This document shows, piece after piece, positions 44,565 through 53,952 of a DNA stretch of 64,000 bases. The position numbers and the translations under genes are program-made. The notes under the pieces were generated by a model. That model worked only from the letters and a program-made list of their open reading frames with translations, was not told the origin of the DNA and made no database searches. The stretch's first letter is position 1, and each line of letters starts with the position of its first letter. The stretch spans positions 124,001 through 188,000 of the forward strand of contig NZ_CYSR01000040.1 in NCBI RefSeq assembly GCF_001458395.1, given 5' to 3'. The DNA is from Leisingera aquaemixtae. GTDB lineage: Bacteria > Pseudomonadota > Alphaproteobacteria > Rhodobacterales > Rhodobacteraceae.

Positions 44565-45566
44565 GTGCCCAAAGTCATTATCCATCTGCGCAAAAAGCAT
44601 ATTGAGAGCGACCTTTCACGCGGCTTCCTGCAGCTTTTCGGCGTGATTCAGAAAATGCTGGCGGCAGAGGGGATCGGCTGTGACATCCGCGCCTTGGACG
44701 CCGGCATCACCAGCCGCATGCGGCAGGTTCCCGGGGATTGCTTCGCGGACGGCAATCTGCACATTCTGGATGACCGCAGCGTGCAGATGCCGAATGTGCT
44801 GAATGCGGCCTTGGCGTATCTGGACGGTTTCTGGCATCTGGACCCGGAGGGAACCCGCGGGTTCAGCTCCATCGCGGCCCGGGATTTCCGGGAGGACATG
44901 ATCCCTTACCAGTACGCCAAGCAGTTCTTCGGGCGGCTGCAACGGACGTGGAAGGACGCCCGCCGGACCCGGTACAGCGCGCCAAGGGAGCGGGAGGATA
45001 TTCCGCAGGGGTGTATTTCGGTATTTTTCCAGGGGTCTTACCCGGTCCGGACCGGGGCAACAGAATTTACCGATATCGCGATGCTGCAGGATGTGCTGCA
45101 GGGGGCAGGACACCGGACCGTGCTGGTCAAGCCGCATCCCTTGCTGGCGAGCATCGCCACCATGGCGGAGTTGGCAGAGATCGCGGCCGGGGACAGACGG
45201 GTGGTGATCAGTGGCGCCAACATCCACGATATTCTCGCCGCCAGCTGCGTGACGGTCTCGATCAACTCGACTGCGGCGATGGAAGGGTTCCTGCACCGGA
45301 CGCCTGCCATTCTCTACGGCACGTCCGATTTTCACCACATGGCGGAAACCATCACCGGGCCGGGGCAGTTCGCCGGGGCGCTGCAACGGGCGCTGGCGCG
45401 CAAAGGCGGCTATGCGCAGTTCCTGACCTGGTATTTCCGCAAGAACTGCCTGGAAATCGGCGCGCCGGACGTGGAGCAGCGGATCTGGGAGATCTTTGGC
45501 CGCGCAGGCTTCCCGCGGGCGCGCTTCACGGCCGAACGGCCACCGGACCGGCTGGCAGGGCGCTAG
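44565..45566 (+). CDS. Capsule-polysaccharide (KpsC/KpsS-type) transferase-like protein
   Basis: The 333-residue protein starts at a GTG. Its C-terminal half has a GT-B-like nucleotide-sugar site of the capsule biosynthesis group: TVLVKPHPLLASIATMAELAE, then ISGANIHDILAASCVTVSIN and STAAMEGFLHRTPAILYG, the pattern found in Kdo and glycerol-phosphate transferases (KpsC, KpsS, TagF). The N-terminal half is less conserved (HIESDLSRGFLQLFGVIQKM). It has no membrane helix. Its neighbour is the HalD/BesD-like oxygenase, and no other capsule genes are near, so its acceptor and donor are unknown. It may modify a surface glycan. Confidence 0.7.
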   Translation: MPKVIIHLRKKHIESDLSRGFLQLFGVIQKMLAAEGIGCDIRALDAGITSRMRQVPGDCFADGNLHILDDRSVQMPNVLNAALAYLDGFWHLDPEGTRGFSSIAARDFREDMIPYQYAKQFFGRLQRTWKDARRTRYSAPREREDIPQGCISVFFQGSYPVRTGATEFTDIAMLQDVLQGAGHRTVLVKPHPLLASIATMAELAEIAAGDRRVVISGANIHDILAASCVTVSINSTAAMEGFLHRTPAILYGTSDFHHMAETITGPGQFAGALQRALARKGGYAQFLTWYFRKNCLEIGAPDVEQRIWEIFGRAGFPRARFTAERPPDRLAGR

Positions 45567-45688
45567 GGCGGCAGGTCTTCGCTCTGGCGCTATTCCGGAC
45601 CTTGGCGGCCCGCGCTGTTTCTGGCAGCCTGTCCTGCAAAGGCCCTGCTGCACAAGGCAGGCGGCAATCAGCAGAACGGGCAGATAAC

Positions 45689-46834
45689 ATGAACATCACA
45701 CGGCGTCATTTCGGGTTTGGTCTTGCAGCGTTTGGGCTTACGGCCTGCAGCAGCACGGTTCCGGCCGGGGGCAGCTCCCGCAGCACCGGCCTGCCGGCGG
45801 ATCTGCGGCCGGTGCCCAATGCCGGATATGACCGGTGGGTGGCGGCCTTCCGGTCCCGGGCTGAGGCCATGGGCATTTCCCAATCCACCCTGCGCGCCGC
45901 GTTTCGCGGGGCGGGGTATCTGCCGGGGGTCATCAAGCGCGACCGCAACCAGACCGAGTTCAAGCGCTCGCTGGAGGATTACCTGTCCATCGCCGTCTCG
46001 GACGAGCGGCTGGCCAAGGGCCGCGCCGCCTTTGCCCGCCACGGCGCCACCCTGCAGGCGCTGGAGCGGGCCTATGGCGTTGATGCGGAAATCATCTGCG
46101 CCATCTGGGGGCTGGAAAGCTTCTTTGGCGAGCGCCGCGGTGACGTGCCGGTGATTTCCGCCACCTCGACGCTGGCCTACGACGGGCGGCGCGGGGCGTT
46201 TTTTGAAAAGCAGCTGCTGGCGGCGCTGAAGATCCTGCAAAGCGGTGACATCACCCCCGCCCGGATGACCGGCAGCTGGGCTGGCGCCATGGGGCATACC
46301 CAGTTCATTCCGACCTCCTACCAGGCCTTTGCGGTGGATTTCACCGGCGACGGGCGGCGCGATATCTGGTCGGAGGATCCCAGCGACGCGCTGGCGTCCA
46401 CAGCCGCGTATCTGCAAAGGAACGGCTGGACCCGCGGGCTGAAATGGGGCGGCGAGGCCGGGGCGCCCGGCACCCCCGCAGGCCGCATCCTCCAGCCGCA
46501 GGCGGGCGGGCCGAAGTTTGCCGTCACCAGCAATTTCAACGCCATCAAGCGCTACAACAACTCGGATGCCTACGCGATCGGGGTGGGCCACCTGGCCGAC
46601 CGTATTGCCGGAGGCGGCCCGCTGCGAGCGGGCTTCCCGCCGGACACATACGGTCTGACCAAGGATGACCGCATCCTGCTGCAGAAACGCCTGACGGCCA
46701 AAGGCTTCGATACCGGCGGTGCCGACGGCGTGCTGGGCCCGAAAAGCCGCGCTGCGATCAGCGGCTACCAGTCCAGCCGCGGCCTGCCGGCGACGGGCGA
46801 TCCGTCCCCGGCGCTGCTGGCCAGCCTGAACTAG
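45689..46834 (+). CDS. Lytic murein transglycosylase, MltB type, lipoprotein
   Basis: The 381-residue protein cuts peptidoglycan glycan strands to 1,6-anhydro products. A signal sequence with a lipobox (FGLTACSS) predicts a lipid-anchored Cys near residue 18. The SLT_2/MltB domain (about 45-300) has the catalytic Glu in IWGLESFFGERRGDVPV and GAMGHTQFIPTSYQAFAVDF. A C-terminal PG_binding_1 domain (about 320-380) has VLGPKSRAAISGYQSSRGL. The ATG at 45689 directly precedes the signal. It ends 12 bases from the convergent response-regulator stop. Confidence 0.94.
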   Translation: MNITRRHFGFGLAAFGLTACSSTVPAGGSSRSTGLPADLRPVPNAGYDRWVAAFRSRAEAMGISQSTLRAAFRGAGYLPGVIKRDRNQTEFKRSLEDYLSIAVSDERLAKGRAAFARHGATLQALERAYGVDAEIICAIWGLESFFGERRGDVPVISATSTLAYDGRRGAFFEKQLLAALKILQSGDITPARMTGSWAGAMGHTQFIPTSYQAFAVDFTGDGRRDIWSEDPSDALASTAAYLQRNGWTRGLKWGGEAGAPGTPAGRILQPQAGGPKFAVTSNFNAIKRYNNSDAYAIGVGHLADRIAGGGPLRAGFPPDTYGLTKDDRILLQKRLTAKGFDTGGADGVLGPKSRAAISGYQSSRGLPATGDPSPALLASLN

Positions 46835-46846
46835 GGGCAGGGAGGA

Positions 46847-47491
46847 TCAGAACGCGGCGCCGGTGCCCTGCAGCACCCCATGCTCCAGCGCATAGCGGGT
46901 GAGGCCGGCGGTGGAGGATATGCCCAGCTTGCGCTTGATGTTCTTGCGGTGAGTTTCGACGGTTCTGACAGAGATATCAAGCGCTTGGGCGACTTCCTTG
47001 TTGGATTTGCCCTGCGCCAGCTCCAGCAGGATGGTCTGCTCGCGCCCGGTCAGCGCCTCGCGGGCGCCGTTATCCTTGGGCTTCAGGGAGCCAGCCGCAC
47101 CGGTGCAGAGATAGGTCTGCCCCTCCATTACCGCGTCGATGGCCTGCTTGATCTCATCGGTCGGGACATCCTTCAGCACATAGCCCATCGCGCCGTGGCT
47201 CAGCGCGGTGGAGATATATTCGGCGCTGTCATGCATCGACAGGATCAGGATGCGGGTGCCGGGGTGCTGTTCCAGAATGATCTCGGTGGCGCTGAGGCCG
47301 CCCAGCTTGGGCATGTTCAGGTCCATCAGCACCACGTCGGGCGCCAGCCTGCCCATCTGGTTCACCGCATCGCGGCCATCGGTCAGCGAGCCGACCACCT
47401 GGATGTCGTCATAGCTCTCAAGGATCGACTGGATGCCTTCGGCCACCATCGGGTGGTCATCCACGATCAGAACCTTTACCGGATCAGCCAT
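46847..47491 (-). CDS. NarL/FixJ family response regulator
   Basis: The 214-residue regulator has a receiver domain (phospho-acceptor D57 in DVVLMDLNM, acidic pair DD at 11-12, Lys in YVLKDVP) and a C-terminal LuxR HTH (ALTGREQTILLELAQGKSNK and DISVRTVETHRKNIKRKL). The start is ATG 47491 or 47494, with GGGGG just upstream. It follows the sensor kinase on the same strand with a 61-base gap and diverges, as a pair, from the TRAP operon at 49.2 kb. It is the likely activator or repressor of that operon. Confidence 0.95.
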   Translation of the reverse strand: MADPVKVLIVDDHPMVAEGIQSILESYDDIQVVGSLTDGRDAVNQMGRLAPDVVLMDLNMPKLGGLSATEIILEQHPGTRILILSMHDSAEYISTALSHGAMGYVLKDVPTDEIKQAIDAVMEGQTYLCTGAAGSLKPKDNGAREALTGREQTILLELAQGKSNKEVAQALDISVRTVETHRKNIKRKLGISSTAGLTRYALEHGVLQGTGAAF

Positions 47492-47552
47492 CATTCCCCC
47501 AATGCAGCATTCCATTGCCCGGGAGCCTCGCACCTTGCCGCATCCTCCCCGG

Positions 47553-48980
47553 TCACGGCAGCTGTGCAGGCGTTCCCTCCTCGCCCGGCGGCAGCAAATG
47601 GCTGAGAGGCAGGCTTGCCTCGATCACCGTGCCGCTTTGGGTGCCCCGTGATGACAGAATGCGCAAGGTGCCGTCAAGCTGCTCGATCCGCTCCTGCATG
47701 TTGCGCAACCCGATCCCGGGGCCGGTGCGGGCATCCCTGGGCGGCAGGCCGCGGCCATTGTCGGTGATCCGCATGGTGGCGCCCTTGGTATGGCCGCGCA
47801 GGTCGATGCTGACCTTGGTAGCCTCGGCATGGCGTTCGATATTGGTCAGCGCCTCCTGGGCGATGCGGTAAAGCGCAATCTTGGAGTCTTGGTCCAGCCG
47901 GTTGCGGAACACCACGGTGGAGAACGCCGTCTCGATCCCTGTGCGGGCCGCGAAATCATCGGTCAGCGCCTTCAGCGCCGGGCCCAGCCCGAGGTCGTCC
48001 AGCACGCCCGGGCGCAGGTCGCGGCTGATCCGGCGCACTTCGGTGATGGCGGTCAGCAGGCTTTCGGTGCCTTTCTCCAGGGGCGCCGCCGCGCCCTCGC
48101 CATCGCCGCGGGTCAGGCGGCGGCGGGTGTTGTCCAGCGCATAGCGCACCCCGACCAGCAGCTGGCTGATCCCGTCATGCAGCTCCCGCGCCACCCGGCC
48201 GCGCTCCTCCTCCTGGGCGTCGAACACGCGCTGGGTCAGCTCCTTCAGCTTGGCATCTGCCAGCCGCCGCTCGCGGATGTTCAGGAACATGCCGGAGGCA
48301 AAGACCAGCCCCAGCGAAATCAGCGTGATCGCCCCGATGTAAAAGAAGGTGCGCCGCACCCGCGCCTCCACCTCCGCCCGTGAGGCGGCGACGGTGGCCA
48401 GCACATCGTCGATGAACACGCCGGTGCCGATCGCCCATTGCCAGTCCTGCAGCCCCAGCACATAGGCGATCATCTGCGCCTCCTCGCCGGTGGAGGGCTT
48501 TTCCCAGGTGAAGCTGTGCCAGCCAGCCCCGTCGCGCGCCAGGCGGATGAACTCATCCACCACCGGCACGCCGGCGCTGTCGGTCAGGCCCGCCCAATTG
48601 CGGTTGATGAACTCGGTCTGCCGCGGGCTGACCAGATTGGTGCCGTCGTAGTCGTAGACAAAGAAGAACCCGTCCTTGCCGTAGATCATCGCGCTGAGGA
48701 TCTGCGCCACCTGTTCCTTGGCCTCTGCATCATCGGGTGCTGCCAGGCCATAGATATGGGCAAAGCCGTTGCGGGCCTGGGTCACGTAGTTGCGCAGCTC
48801 CGCCTTCTTGGCGGCCAGCAGTTGCATCTCCAGCGCCTGGATCTCGCGCTCTGCCAGGGCGCGCGACTGATAGCCCACCAGAACCGCAATCGCCGTGCCT
48901 GCCACAATCAGCGGCAAGGTCATCAAAAGCGACAGTTTCTGCGCGTAGGTCGGGCGCAAAAGGGTTTGGAACAGACGCAT
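47553..48980 (-). CDS. NarX-type sensor histidine kinase with a periplasmic Cache domain
   Basis: The 475-residue kinase has a membrane helix (about 15-38), a periplasmic single-Cache domain (about 40-190; GFFFVYDYDGTNLVSPRQ, then WEKPSTGEEAQMIAYVLG and WAIGTGVFIDDV), a second helix (about 205-225), a HisKA_3 helix with the phospho-His in RVARELHDGISQLLVG, and a HATPase domain with DNGRGLPP and GIGLRNMQERIEQL. The start at 48980 precedes the first helix; 49022 is an alternative. sCache sensors often bind organic acids. Its place beside a TRAP importer suggests it senses the same solute in the periplasm. Confidence 0.93.
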   Translation of the reverse strand: MRLFQTLLRPTYAQKLSLLMTLPLIVAGTAIAVLVGYQSRALAEREIQALEMQLLAAKKAELRNYVTQARNGFAHIYGLAAPDDAEAKEQVAQILSAMIYGKDGFFFVYDYDGTNLVSPRQTEFINRNWAGLTDSAGVPVVDEFIRLARDGAGWHSFTWEKPSTGEEAQMIAYVLGLQDWQWAIGTGVFIDDVLATVAASRAEVEARVRRTFFYIGAITLISLGLVFASGMFLNIRERRLADAKLKELTQRVFDAQEEERGRVARELHDGISQLLVGVRYALDNTRRRLTRGDGEGAAAPLEKGTESLLTAITEVRRISRDLRPGVLDDLGLGPALKALTDDFAARTGIETAFSTVVFRNRLDQDSKIALYRIAQEALTNIERHAEATKVSIDLRGHTKGATMRITDNGRGLPPRDARTGPGIGLRNMQERIEQLDGTLRILSSRGTQSGTVIEASLPLSHLLPPGEEGTPAQLP

Positions 48981-49262
48981 CAATGGGGTCCCGGAATTGG
49001 TCAAAAACTTGTACCGAATCATTGCCCGGCCGCCCAGAGGAATCAAAGGCACGCGACACATTTGCGCCCCAGGCGTGTGCCGACATTCAGCGATTCGCGC
49101 CAAAAATGCGCCAACTGACCCGGTGCAGCCGCGAAAAACGTGCCGTTCTACGCAGTACTTGGTATTCACATAAAATTCGCCGCCGCTAGGCTGGCCCCAC
49201 TCGAACCGATCCGCCCGGGGGGACCTTCCGGGCAATCCGAATGATTATGGGAGGAAAACTTT

Positions 49263-50345
49263 ATGGATCGCCGTTCTTTCTTGAAAACGTCCGCACTGGG
49301 CGGCTCCGCCGCAGCAGCCAGCACCCTGGCCGCACCGGCATATGCCCAGGGCAAGCGCACCCTGACCATGGTTACCACCTGGGGCCGCGGTCTGGCCGGT
49401 GTGCATGATTCTGCACAATATGTTGCCGACTCCATCACGGCCATGTCCGGTGGCGACCTGACCGTTGACGTCAAAGCCGCAGGCGAGTTGGTTGGCGCGT
49501 TCGAAGTGTTCGACGCCGTGACCGCCGGCCAGGCCGACATGTACCACGCTGCCGACTATTATTTCGTCAGCCAGCACCCGGGCTATGCGTATTTCACCGC
49601 GGTGCCCTTTGGCATGACCCCGCAGGAACTGACCAACTGGTACTACCACGGCGAAGGCATGGCGCTGCATGATGAACTGGGCCAGATCTTTGGCCTGAAG
49701 TCTTTCATCGGCGGCAACACCGGCCCGCAGTCCGGCGGCTGGTTCAACAAGGAAATCTCTGGCCCCGAAGACTTCAACGGCCTGAAGTTCCGGATGCCGG
49801 GCCTGGGCGGCAAGGCGCTGGGCAAGCTGGGCGCCTCGGTGCAGAACATTCCGGGTTCCGAAGTGTATCAGGCGCTGTCCTCCGGCGCCATCGACGGCAC
49901 CGAGTGGATCGGCCCCTGGGCGGACGAGAAGGCTGGTTTCCAGGAAATCACCAAGACCTACTACACCGCGGGCTTCCACGAGCCGGGCGCGGCGCTGTCG
50001 GTTGCCACCAACCGCGAAGTGTTCGAAAGCCTGTCGCCGGCCCATCAGAAGATCATCGAGATGGCATCGGCCGCCGGCCACCAGTGGAGCCTGGCGCAGT
50101 TCATGAACAACAACGGTGCAGCGCTGCAGCGCCTGCAGTCCGGCGGCGTCAAGACCCTGGAATTCCCGGACAGCGTCTGGGACGCCTTCGGCAAGGCCAC
50201 CAAGGAAACCCTGGACGAGTTCATGGGCGACGAGCTGTTCGCGAAAATCCGCGGCAGCGTCGAATCCTCGATGAAAGCCTCCTCCGGCTGGATCACCAAA
50301 TCCGAAGGCGCCTACCGCGTTCAGCGCGACCGCGTCCTGGCCTGA
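49263..50345 (+). CDS. dctP: TRAP transporter substrate-binding protein (DctP family, TakP-like)
   Basis: The 360-residue periplasmic binding protein has a Tat-type signal (MDRRSFLKTSALGG, cleavage near APAYAQ). It has the DctP core with FRMPGLGGKALGKLGAS, holding the conserved Arg that salt-bridges the carboxylate of the solute, and IDGTEWIGPWADEKAG. The overall pattern resembles TakP of Rhodobacter (2-oxo acids) and the group called mannitol/chloroaromatic-type. The first gene of the complete dctPQM operon, it is preceded by a 240-bp region shared with the two-component system. Ligand: most likely a carboxylic acid. Confidence 0.94.
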   Translation: MDRRSFLKTSALGGSAAAASTLAAPAYAQGKRTLTMVTTWGRGLAGVHDSAQYVADSITAMSGGDLTVDVKAAGELVGAFEVFDAVTAGQADMYHAADYYFVSQHPGYAYFTAVPFGMTPQELTNWYYHGEGMALHDELGQIFGLKSFIGGNTGPQSGGWFNKEISGPEDFNGLKFRMPGLGGKALGKLGASVQNIPGSEVYQALSSGAIDGTEWIGPWADEKAGFQEITKTYYTAGFHEPGAALSVATNREVFESLSPAHQKIIEMASAAGHQWSLAQFMNNNGAALQRLQSGGVKTLEFPDSVWDAFGKATKETLDEFMGDELFAKIRGSVESSMKASSGWITKSEGAYRVQRDRVLA

Positions 50346-50366
50346 TCCGCCTGACCGTCATTAACC

Positions 50367-50393
50367 GGATCCCCCGCCGCAGGCGGGGGGTCC
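50367..50393 (+). promoter_or_regulatory. Intercistronic stem-loop between dctP and dctQ
   Basis: GGATCCCCCGCC (50367-50378) pairs over 12 bp (one G-U) with GGCGGGGGGTCC (50382-50393) around a 3-base loop, with no T run. In a 141-base dctP-dctQ gap it could stabilise dctP mRNA or cause partial termination, raising the binding protein over the permease. Confidence 0.7.
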
Positions 50394-50486
50394 ATATGCA
50401 GTTGCCCTTAGCGCGGGCCGGCCGGCCAGCAGCGCCGTGTGCCCAGCCCTCAGCCGCAACTTCGCAGCAATCTTCCCGGGGGAAAC

Positions 50487-51413
50487 ATGCAGGAAGAGAG
50501 TGGCATCACCTTCTTTGGCGCAATCTGGGGCGGACTTGTCTGGCTGATCCAGAACATCGCCGGCGCCTTTTATAATCTCGGCTACGCCGTCACCCATCCG
50601 CAGCTTTGGCTCGACTGGTCCGACAAGGCTTCGATCATGCGCTTCGTCTACTATGGCGGCTCGGTCGAATTCTTCTTTGTCGTGTTCACCACCTTCCTGG
50701 TGCTGACCGCCATCGGCCTCTATTTCCGCAGCTTCATGTGGGCCATGGTCCGCGGGCTGGAGGGGATGGCCAACACCATTGGCCGCTTCTTTGCCTGGGC
50801 GGGGCTTCTGATGGTGGTGCAGCAGATCATCATCGTCTTCCTGCAGCGCGTGTTCGCGCGGCCCGACATCAGCTTCGGCTTTGGCATCCCGTTCAGCCAG
50901 GACATCAGCTGGTTTGCGGAGGAATTGAAGTTTTACAATGCCTTGGTGGTCTGCCTTTGCGTGACTTACACCTTTGTGCAGGGCGGCCATGTGCGGGTGG
51001 ACCTGATCTATTCCGGCATCAGCTTCCGCGCCAAAAAGGTGGTGGACATGATCGGCTCGCTGATCTTCATGATGCCCGCCGCGGTGCTGACGTGGATGTA
51101 CGGCTGGTTCTTCCTGTGGCGGCACCTGATCGTGCCGAACCCCTCGGCTTCGGACACGCTGGAGCGGCTGGTGATGAAATCCCGCGCCCTGCGGTGGAAC
51201 GTGGAAACCATCGGCTTCAGCCCCAACGGGTTCAACGCCTACTTCCTGTTCAAGATCCTGCTGATCGCCTTCGCGGGCCTCGTGTTCCTGCACGCCATCG
51301 CCTTCTTCTACCGCTCCTTCCTGGAGTTCGTCGAAGGCCAGGGCAGCGAAAACAAATACCTCGACAAGGACAGCCTTGGAGAGGGTGAAGAAGCCTACGA
51401 AGGCACGCATTAA
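50487..51413 (+). CDS. dctQ: TRAP transporter small permease (DctQ family, long form)
   Basis: The 308-residue protein keeps the DctQ four-helix core (about 65-90, 100-125, 155-180 and 195-220) but is far longer than the usual 160-200 residues. Extra N-terminal sequence contains ITFFGAIWGGLVWLIQN, and there is a C-terminal helix (FLFKILLIAFAGLVFLHAIA) with an acidic tail. The long form matches its long DctM partner. The ATG at 50487 follows GGGGGAAAC. It lies 14 bases from dctM. Confidence 0.92.
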   Translation: MQEESGITFFGAIWGGLVWLIQNIAGAFYNLGYAVTHPQLWLDWSDKASIMRFVYYGGSVEFFFVVFTTFLVLTAIGLYFRSFMWAMVRGLEGMANTIGRFFAWAGLLMVVQQIIIVFLQRVFARPDISFGFGIPFSQDISWFAEELKFYNALVVCLCVTYTFVQGGHVRVDLIYSGISFRAKKVVDMIGSLIFMMPAAVLTWMYGWFFLWRHLIVPNPSASDTLERLVMKSRALRWNVETIGFSPNGFNAYFLFKILLIAFAGLVFLHAIAFFYRSFLEFVEGQGSENKYLDKDSLGEGEEAYEGTH

Positions 51414-51427
51414 GGGACGTCGGAAAC

Positions 51428-53782
51428 ATGCTATTTGGACTTGATGGCGTCGAGATCGGCCTGCTCATCGTATTTTTCTGCCTCTTCGGGGGCATTCTCT
51501 CCGGCTTTCCGGTGGCCTTTGCCATCGGCGGCGCCGGGATCATCTCCTTCGGGATCATCGCCGCGCTGGACAGCGCGGGCATCCTGATCCACCAGGCCAT
51601 CGACACCTCGTCGCAGGCCTACCGCGACCTGGTGAACTCGGGCGTCAGGCCGGACAAGGTCTCAGTCTTCCGGTACCCGGATTTGCCAAGGATGGCGGAA
51701 CCGGTGTTCGTCCAGGGCTGGGAAGTGGCGCTGGACCGCAACGTCTCCTTCATCGTCAACCGGATGAACGAGCGGGTTCTGGCGGGCGCGTCGATTGAAA
51801 CCCTGCTGGCGGTGCTGATGTTCGTTCTGATGGGCATCACTCTGGAACGCTCGAAGATCGCCAACGACCTGCTGACCACCATGGCGCGCGTCTTTGGCCC
51901 GCTGCCCGGCGGCCTGGCGGTGTCGATCGTGGTTGTGGGCGCGTTCCTTGCGGCCTCCACCGGCATCGTCGGCGCGACCGTGGTGACCATGGGCCTGCTG
52001 GCGCTGCCTACCATGCTGCGCAACAACTACTCGCCGGAGCTGGCAACCGGCGTGATCGCCGCCTCCGGCACCCTGGGCCAGATCATTCCGCCGTCCATCG
52101 TGATCGTTCTTTTGGGCACCCTGGCGGGCGACCTTTATTCCACCGCGCAGGAAACCCGCGCGATGGAGGCGGGCTGCTCTGACGCGCTGACGTATCTGGG
52201 CGAGCCGGCGGTGGTGTCGGTCGGCACCTTGTTCCAGGCGGCGCTGCTGCCGGGCATCCTGCTGGCGATCCTCTATGCCACCTATGCCTTTGGCTATGCG
52301 CTGCTGAACCCGCACAAGGCGCCCGCGGTCGCCATCGAAGGCGGCACCGGCGAAGTGATCACCCGCAACGAAGGCCTGACCTGGTTCCTGGCGGTTCCGG
52401 CCGCGCTGATCGGCGGCGCGATCCTGCTGTCGAGCTTTAACGTGATCGGCAGCCAGAACATCACCGTCTCGACCTTCTCGGATGCTGGTGAAACCGCCTC
52501 GCTGCGCACCACTGTCGGGCCGCAGTGCAAGGAGGCCATGATCGAGCTGCACGGGCAGGACGCCTGGGATGCCGCCGTGGCGGAGCAGGAAGCCATCGAC
52601 GCGGCTGGCGGCGTGGCTCTGTCTGCGAAGCTCAGCGAAGAGCAAATCGCCGCTGCCCGCGAAGCCAAGATCGCCGCTGCGGCACCGATTGGCACCGGCA
52701 TCAGCGTGATCATGATCGTGCTGGGCCTGGTGCTGGCGTTCGGCCGCGGCGTGGCGCCTTCGCGTGATGCCAAACCGCTGATCCTGGGCGCAATCGGGGT
52801 TCTGCTGATTGCGCTGGTGGATCTGGTGGCGATTGCGCCGACCACCTCGGCGGGCGTGACCGTTCTGTGGATTGCGCTGCCGCTGCTGCTGGCGCTGTGG
52901 GGCTGCCGCGAGGCCGCCGCGCGCTGCGCGGGCAACGATCTGATCCGGGTGGTGTTCCCGCCGCTGGTGCTGATCGTTGCGGTGCTGGGCTCGATCCTGG
53001 GCGGCATCACCAACCCGACGCCGGCCGCGGCGCTGGGGGCAGGCGGCGCCATCATGCTGGCGGCCTACCGCAAGCTGAAGGATGAAGGCCGCTCCGGCAG
53101 CATCATCATCTGGTCCACCTTTGCGGTGATGCTGTGCATCCTGGTCGGCATGAACTTCGACCTGCGGGTGAACCAGGGCGGCGTCAGCGTCGAAAGCTGG
53201 ATTGCCTTCCTCGTGGCCTACGCCGCCTATCTCTATGCGCTGTTCGGGCTGCTCTATGGCTGCTGGGTTCTGTTCCGCTCCGGCGTGCTGACCCCGGTGG
53301 TGCGGGAAACCGCCAAGGTGACCTCGATGGTCTTCACCATCCTGATCGGCTCGCAGCTGCTCAATCTGGTGGTGATCTCCTTCGGCGGGGAGCACTACAT
53401 CCAGCAGTTCCTGAAGAGCTTCGACAACGAGATGACGGTCTTCCTGATCGTGATGCTGGTGCTGTTCTTCCTGGGCTTCGTTCTGGACTTCCTGGAGATC
53501 ATCTACATCGTGATCCCGATTGTGGGGCCGGTGATCTATGGCGGGTCGTTCGATCCGAAATGGGTGACCATCATGGTGGCGGTGAACCTGCAGACCTCGT
53601 TCCTGACACCGCCCTTCGGCTTTGCGCTGTTCTACCTGCGCGGGGTCGCCCCCAAGGAGGTGACGACGGCCCATATCTATCGCGGGATCGTGCCCTTCGT
53701 GCTGATCCAGGTGGTGGGGATCGCCATCCTGTGGGCCTTCCCGTCGATCGTGACCATCGTGCCGGCGCTGATCCCGAACTGA
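51428..53782 (+). CDS. dctM: TRAP transporter large permease (DctM family), 784-residue long form
   Basis: The protein carries the usual DctM helices but is almost twice normal length. Inserts are visible: about 50-120 (polar, FRYPDLPRMAEPVFVQGWEV) and about 340-420 (FSDAGETASLRTTVG, then an Ala/Glu helical stretch), plus extra helices at about 425-600. DctM motifs include SGTLGQIIPPSIVIVLLGTL (about 213-232) and LTPPFGFALFYLRG near the end. This form is typical of the mannitol/chloroaromatic-type TRAP group. Last gene of dctPQM, followed by a strong terminator. Confidence 0.93.
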   Translation: MLFGLDGVEIGLLIVFFCLFGGILSGFPVAFAIGGAGIISFGIIAALDSAGILIHQAIDTSSQAYRDLVNSGVRPDKVSVFRYPDLPRMAEPVFVQGWEVALDRNVSFIVNRMNERVLAGASIETLLAVLMFVLMGITLERSKIANDLLTTMARVFGPLPGGLAVSIVVVGAFLAASTGIVGATVVTMGLLALPTMLRNNYSPELATGVIAASGTLGQIIPPSIVIVLLGTLAGDLYSTAQETRAMEAGCSDALTYLGEPAVVSVGTLFQAALLPGILLAILYATYAFGYALLNPHKAPAVAIEGGTGEVITRNEGLTWFLAVPAALIGGAILLSSFNVIGSQNITVSTFSDAGETASLRTTVGPQCKEAMIELHGQDAWDAAVAEQEAIDAAGGVALSAKLSEEQIAAAREAKIAAAAPIGTGISVIMIVLGLVLAFGRGVAPSRDAKPLILGAIGVLLIALVDLVAIAPTTSAGVTVLWIALPLLLALWGCREAAARCAGNDLIRVVFPPLVLIVAVLGSILGGITNPTPAAALGAGGAIMLAAYRKLKDEGRSGSIIIWSTFAVMLCILVGMNFDLRVNQGGVSVESWIAFLVAYAAYLYALFGLLYGCWVLFRSGVLTPVVRETAKVTSMVFTILIGSQLLNLVVISFGGEHYIQQFLKSFDNEMTVFLIVMLVLFFLGFVLDFLEIIYIVIPIVGPVIYGGSFDPKWVTIMVAVNLQTSFLTPPFGFALFYLRGVAPKEVTTAHIYRGIVPFVLIQVVGIAILWAFPSIVTIVPALIPN

Positions 53783-53807
53783 TCCGGCGGCAGTGTAGGT
53801 AAACGGA

Positions 53808-53836
53808 AAAGGGGCCCCAAGCGGGCCCCTTTGCTT
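53808..53836 (+). terminator. Rho-independent terminator of dctPQM
   Basis: AAAGGGGCCC (53808-53817) pairs perfectly with GGGCCCCTTT (53823-53832) around CAAGC, followed by GCTTTT. Confidence 0.9.
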
Positions 53837-53842
53837 TTCTTG

Positions 53843-53912
53843 CCGGGTTAGGGGCGCTGCCCCTCTGCGCGCGCGGGGCGCATTCACCCCGGGATATTTT
53901 CAGCCAGATGAA
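53843..53912. repeat. Convergent-gene spacer repeat, copy C
   Basis: TTAGGGGCGCTGCCCCT (a GC palindrome like that in the 1.9-kb tandem array) is followed by TTCACCCCGGGATATTTT and CAGATGAAC. It lies between the convergent dctM and VOC genes and matches copy A in order. Confidence 0.6.
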
Positions 53913-53952
53913 CAGGGGATCCTTGCGCAGACGGTCCGGCCCGCGGGCCGGC

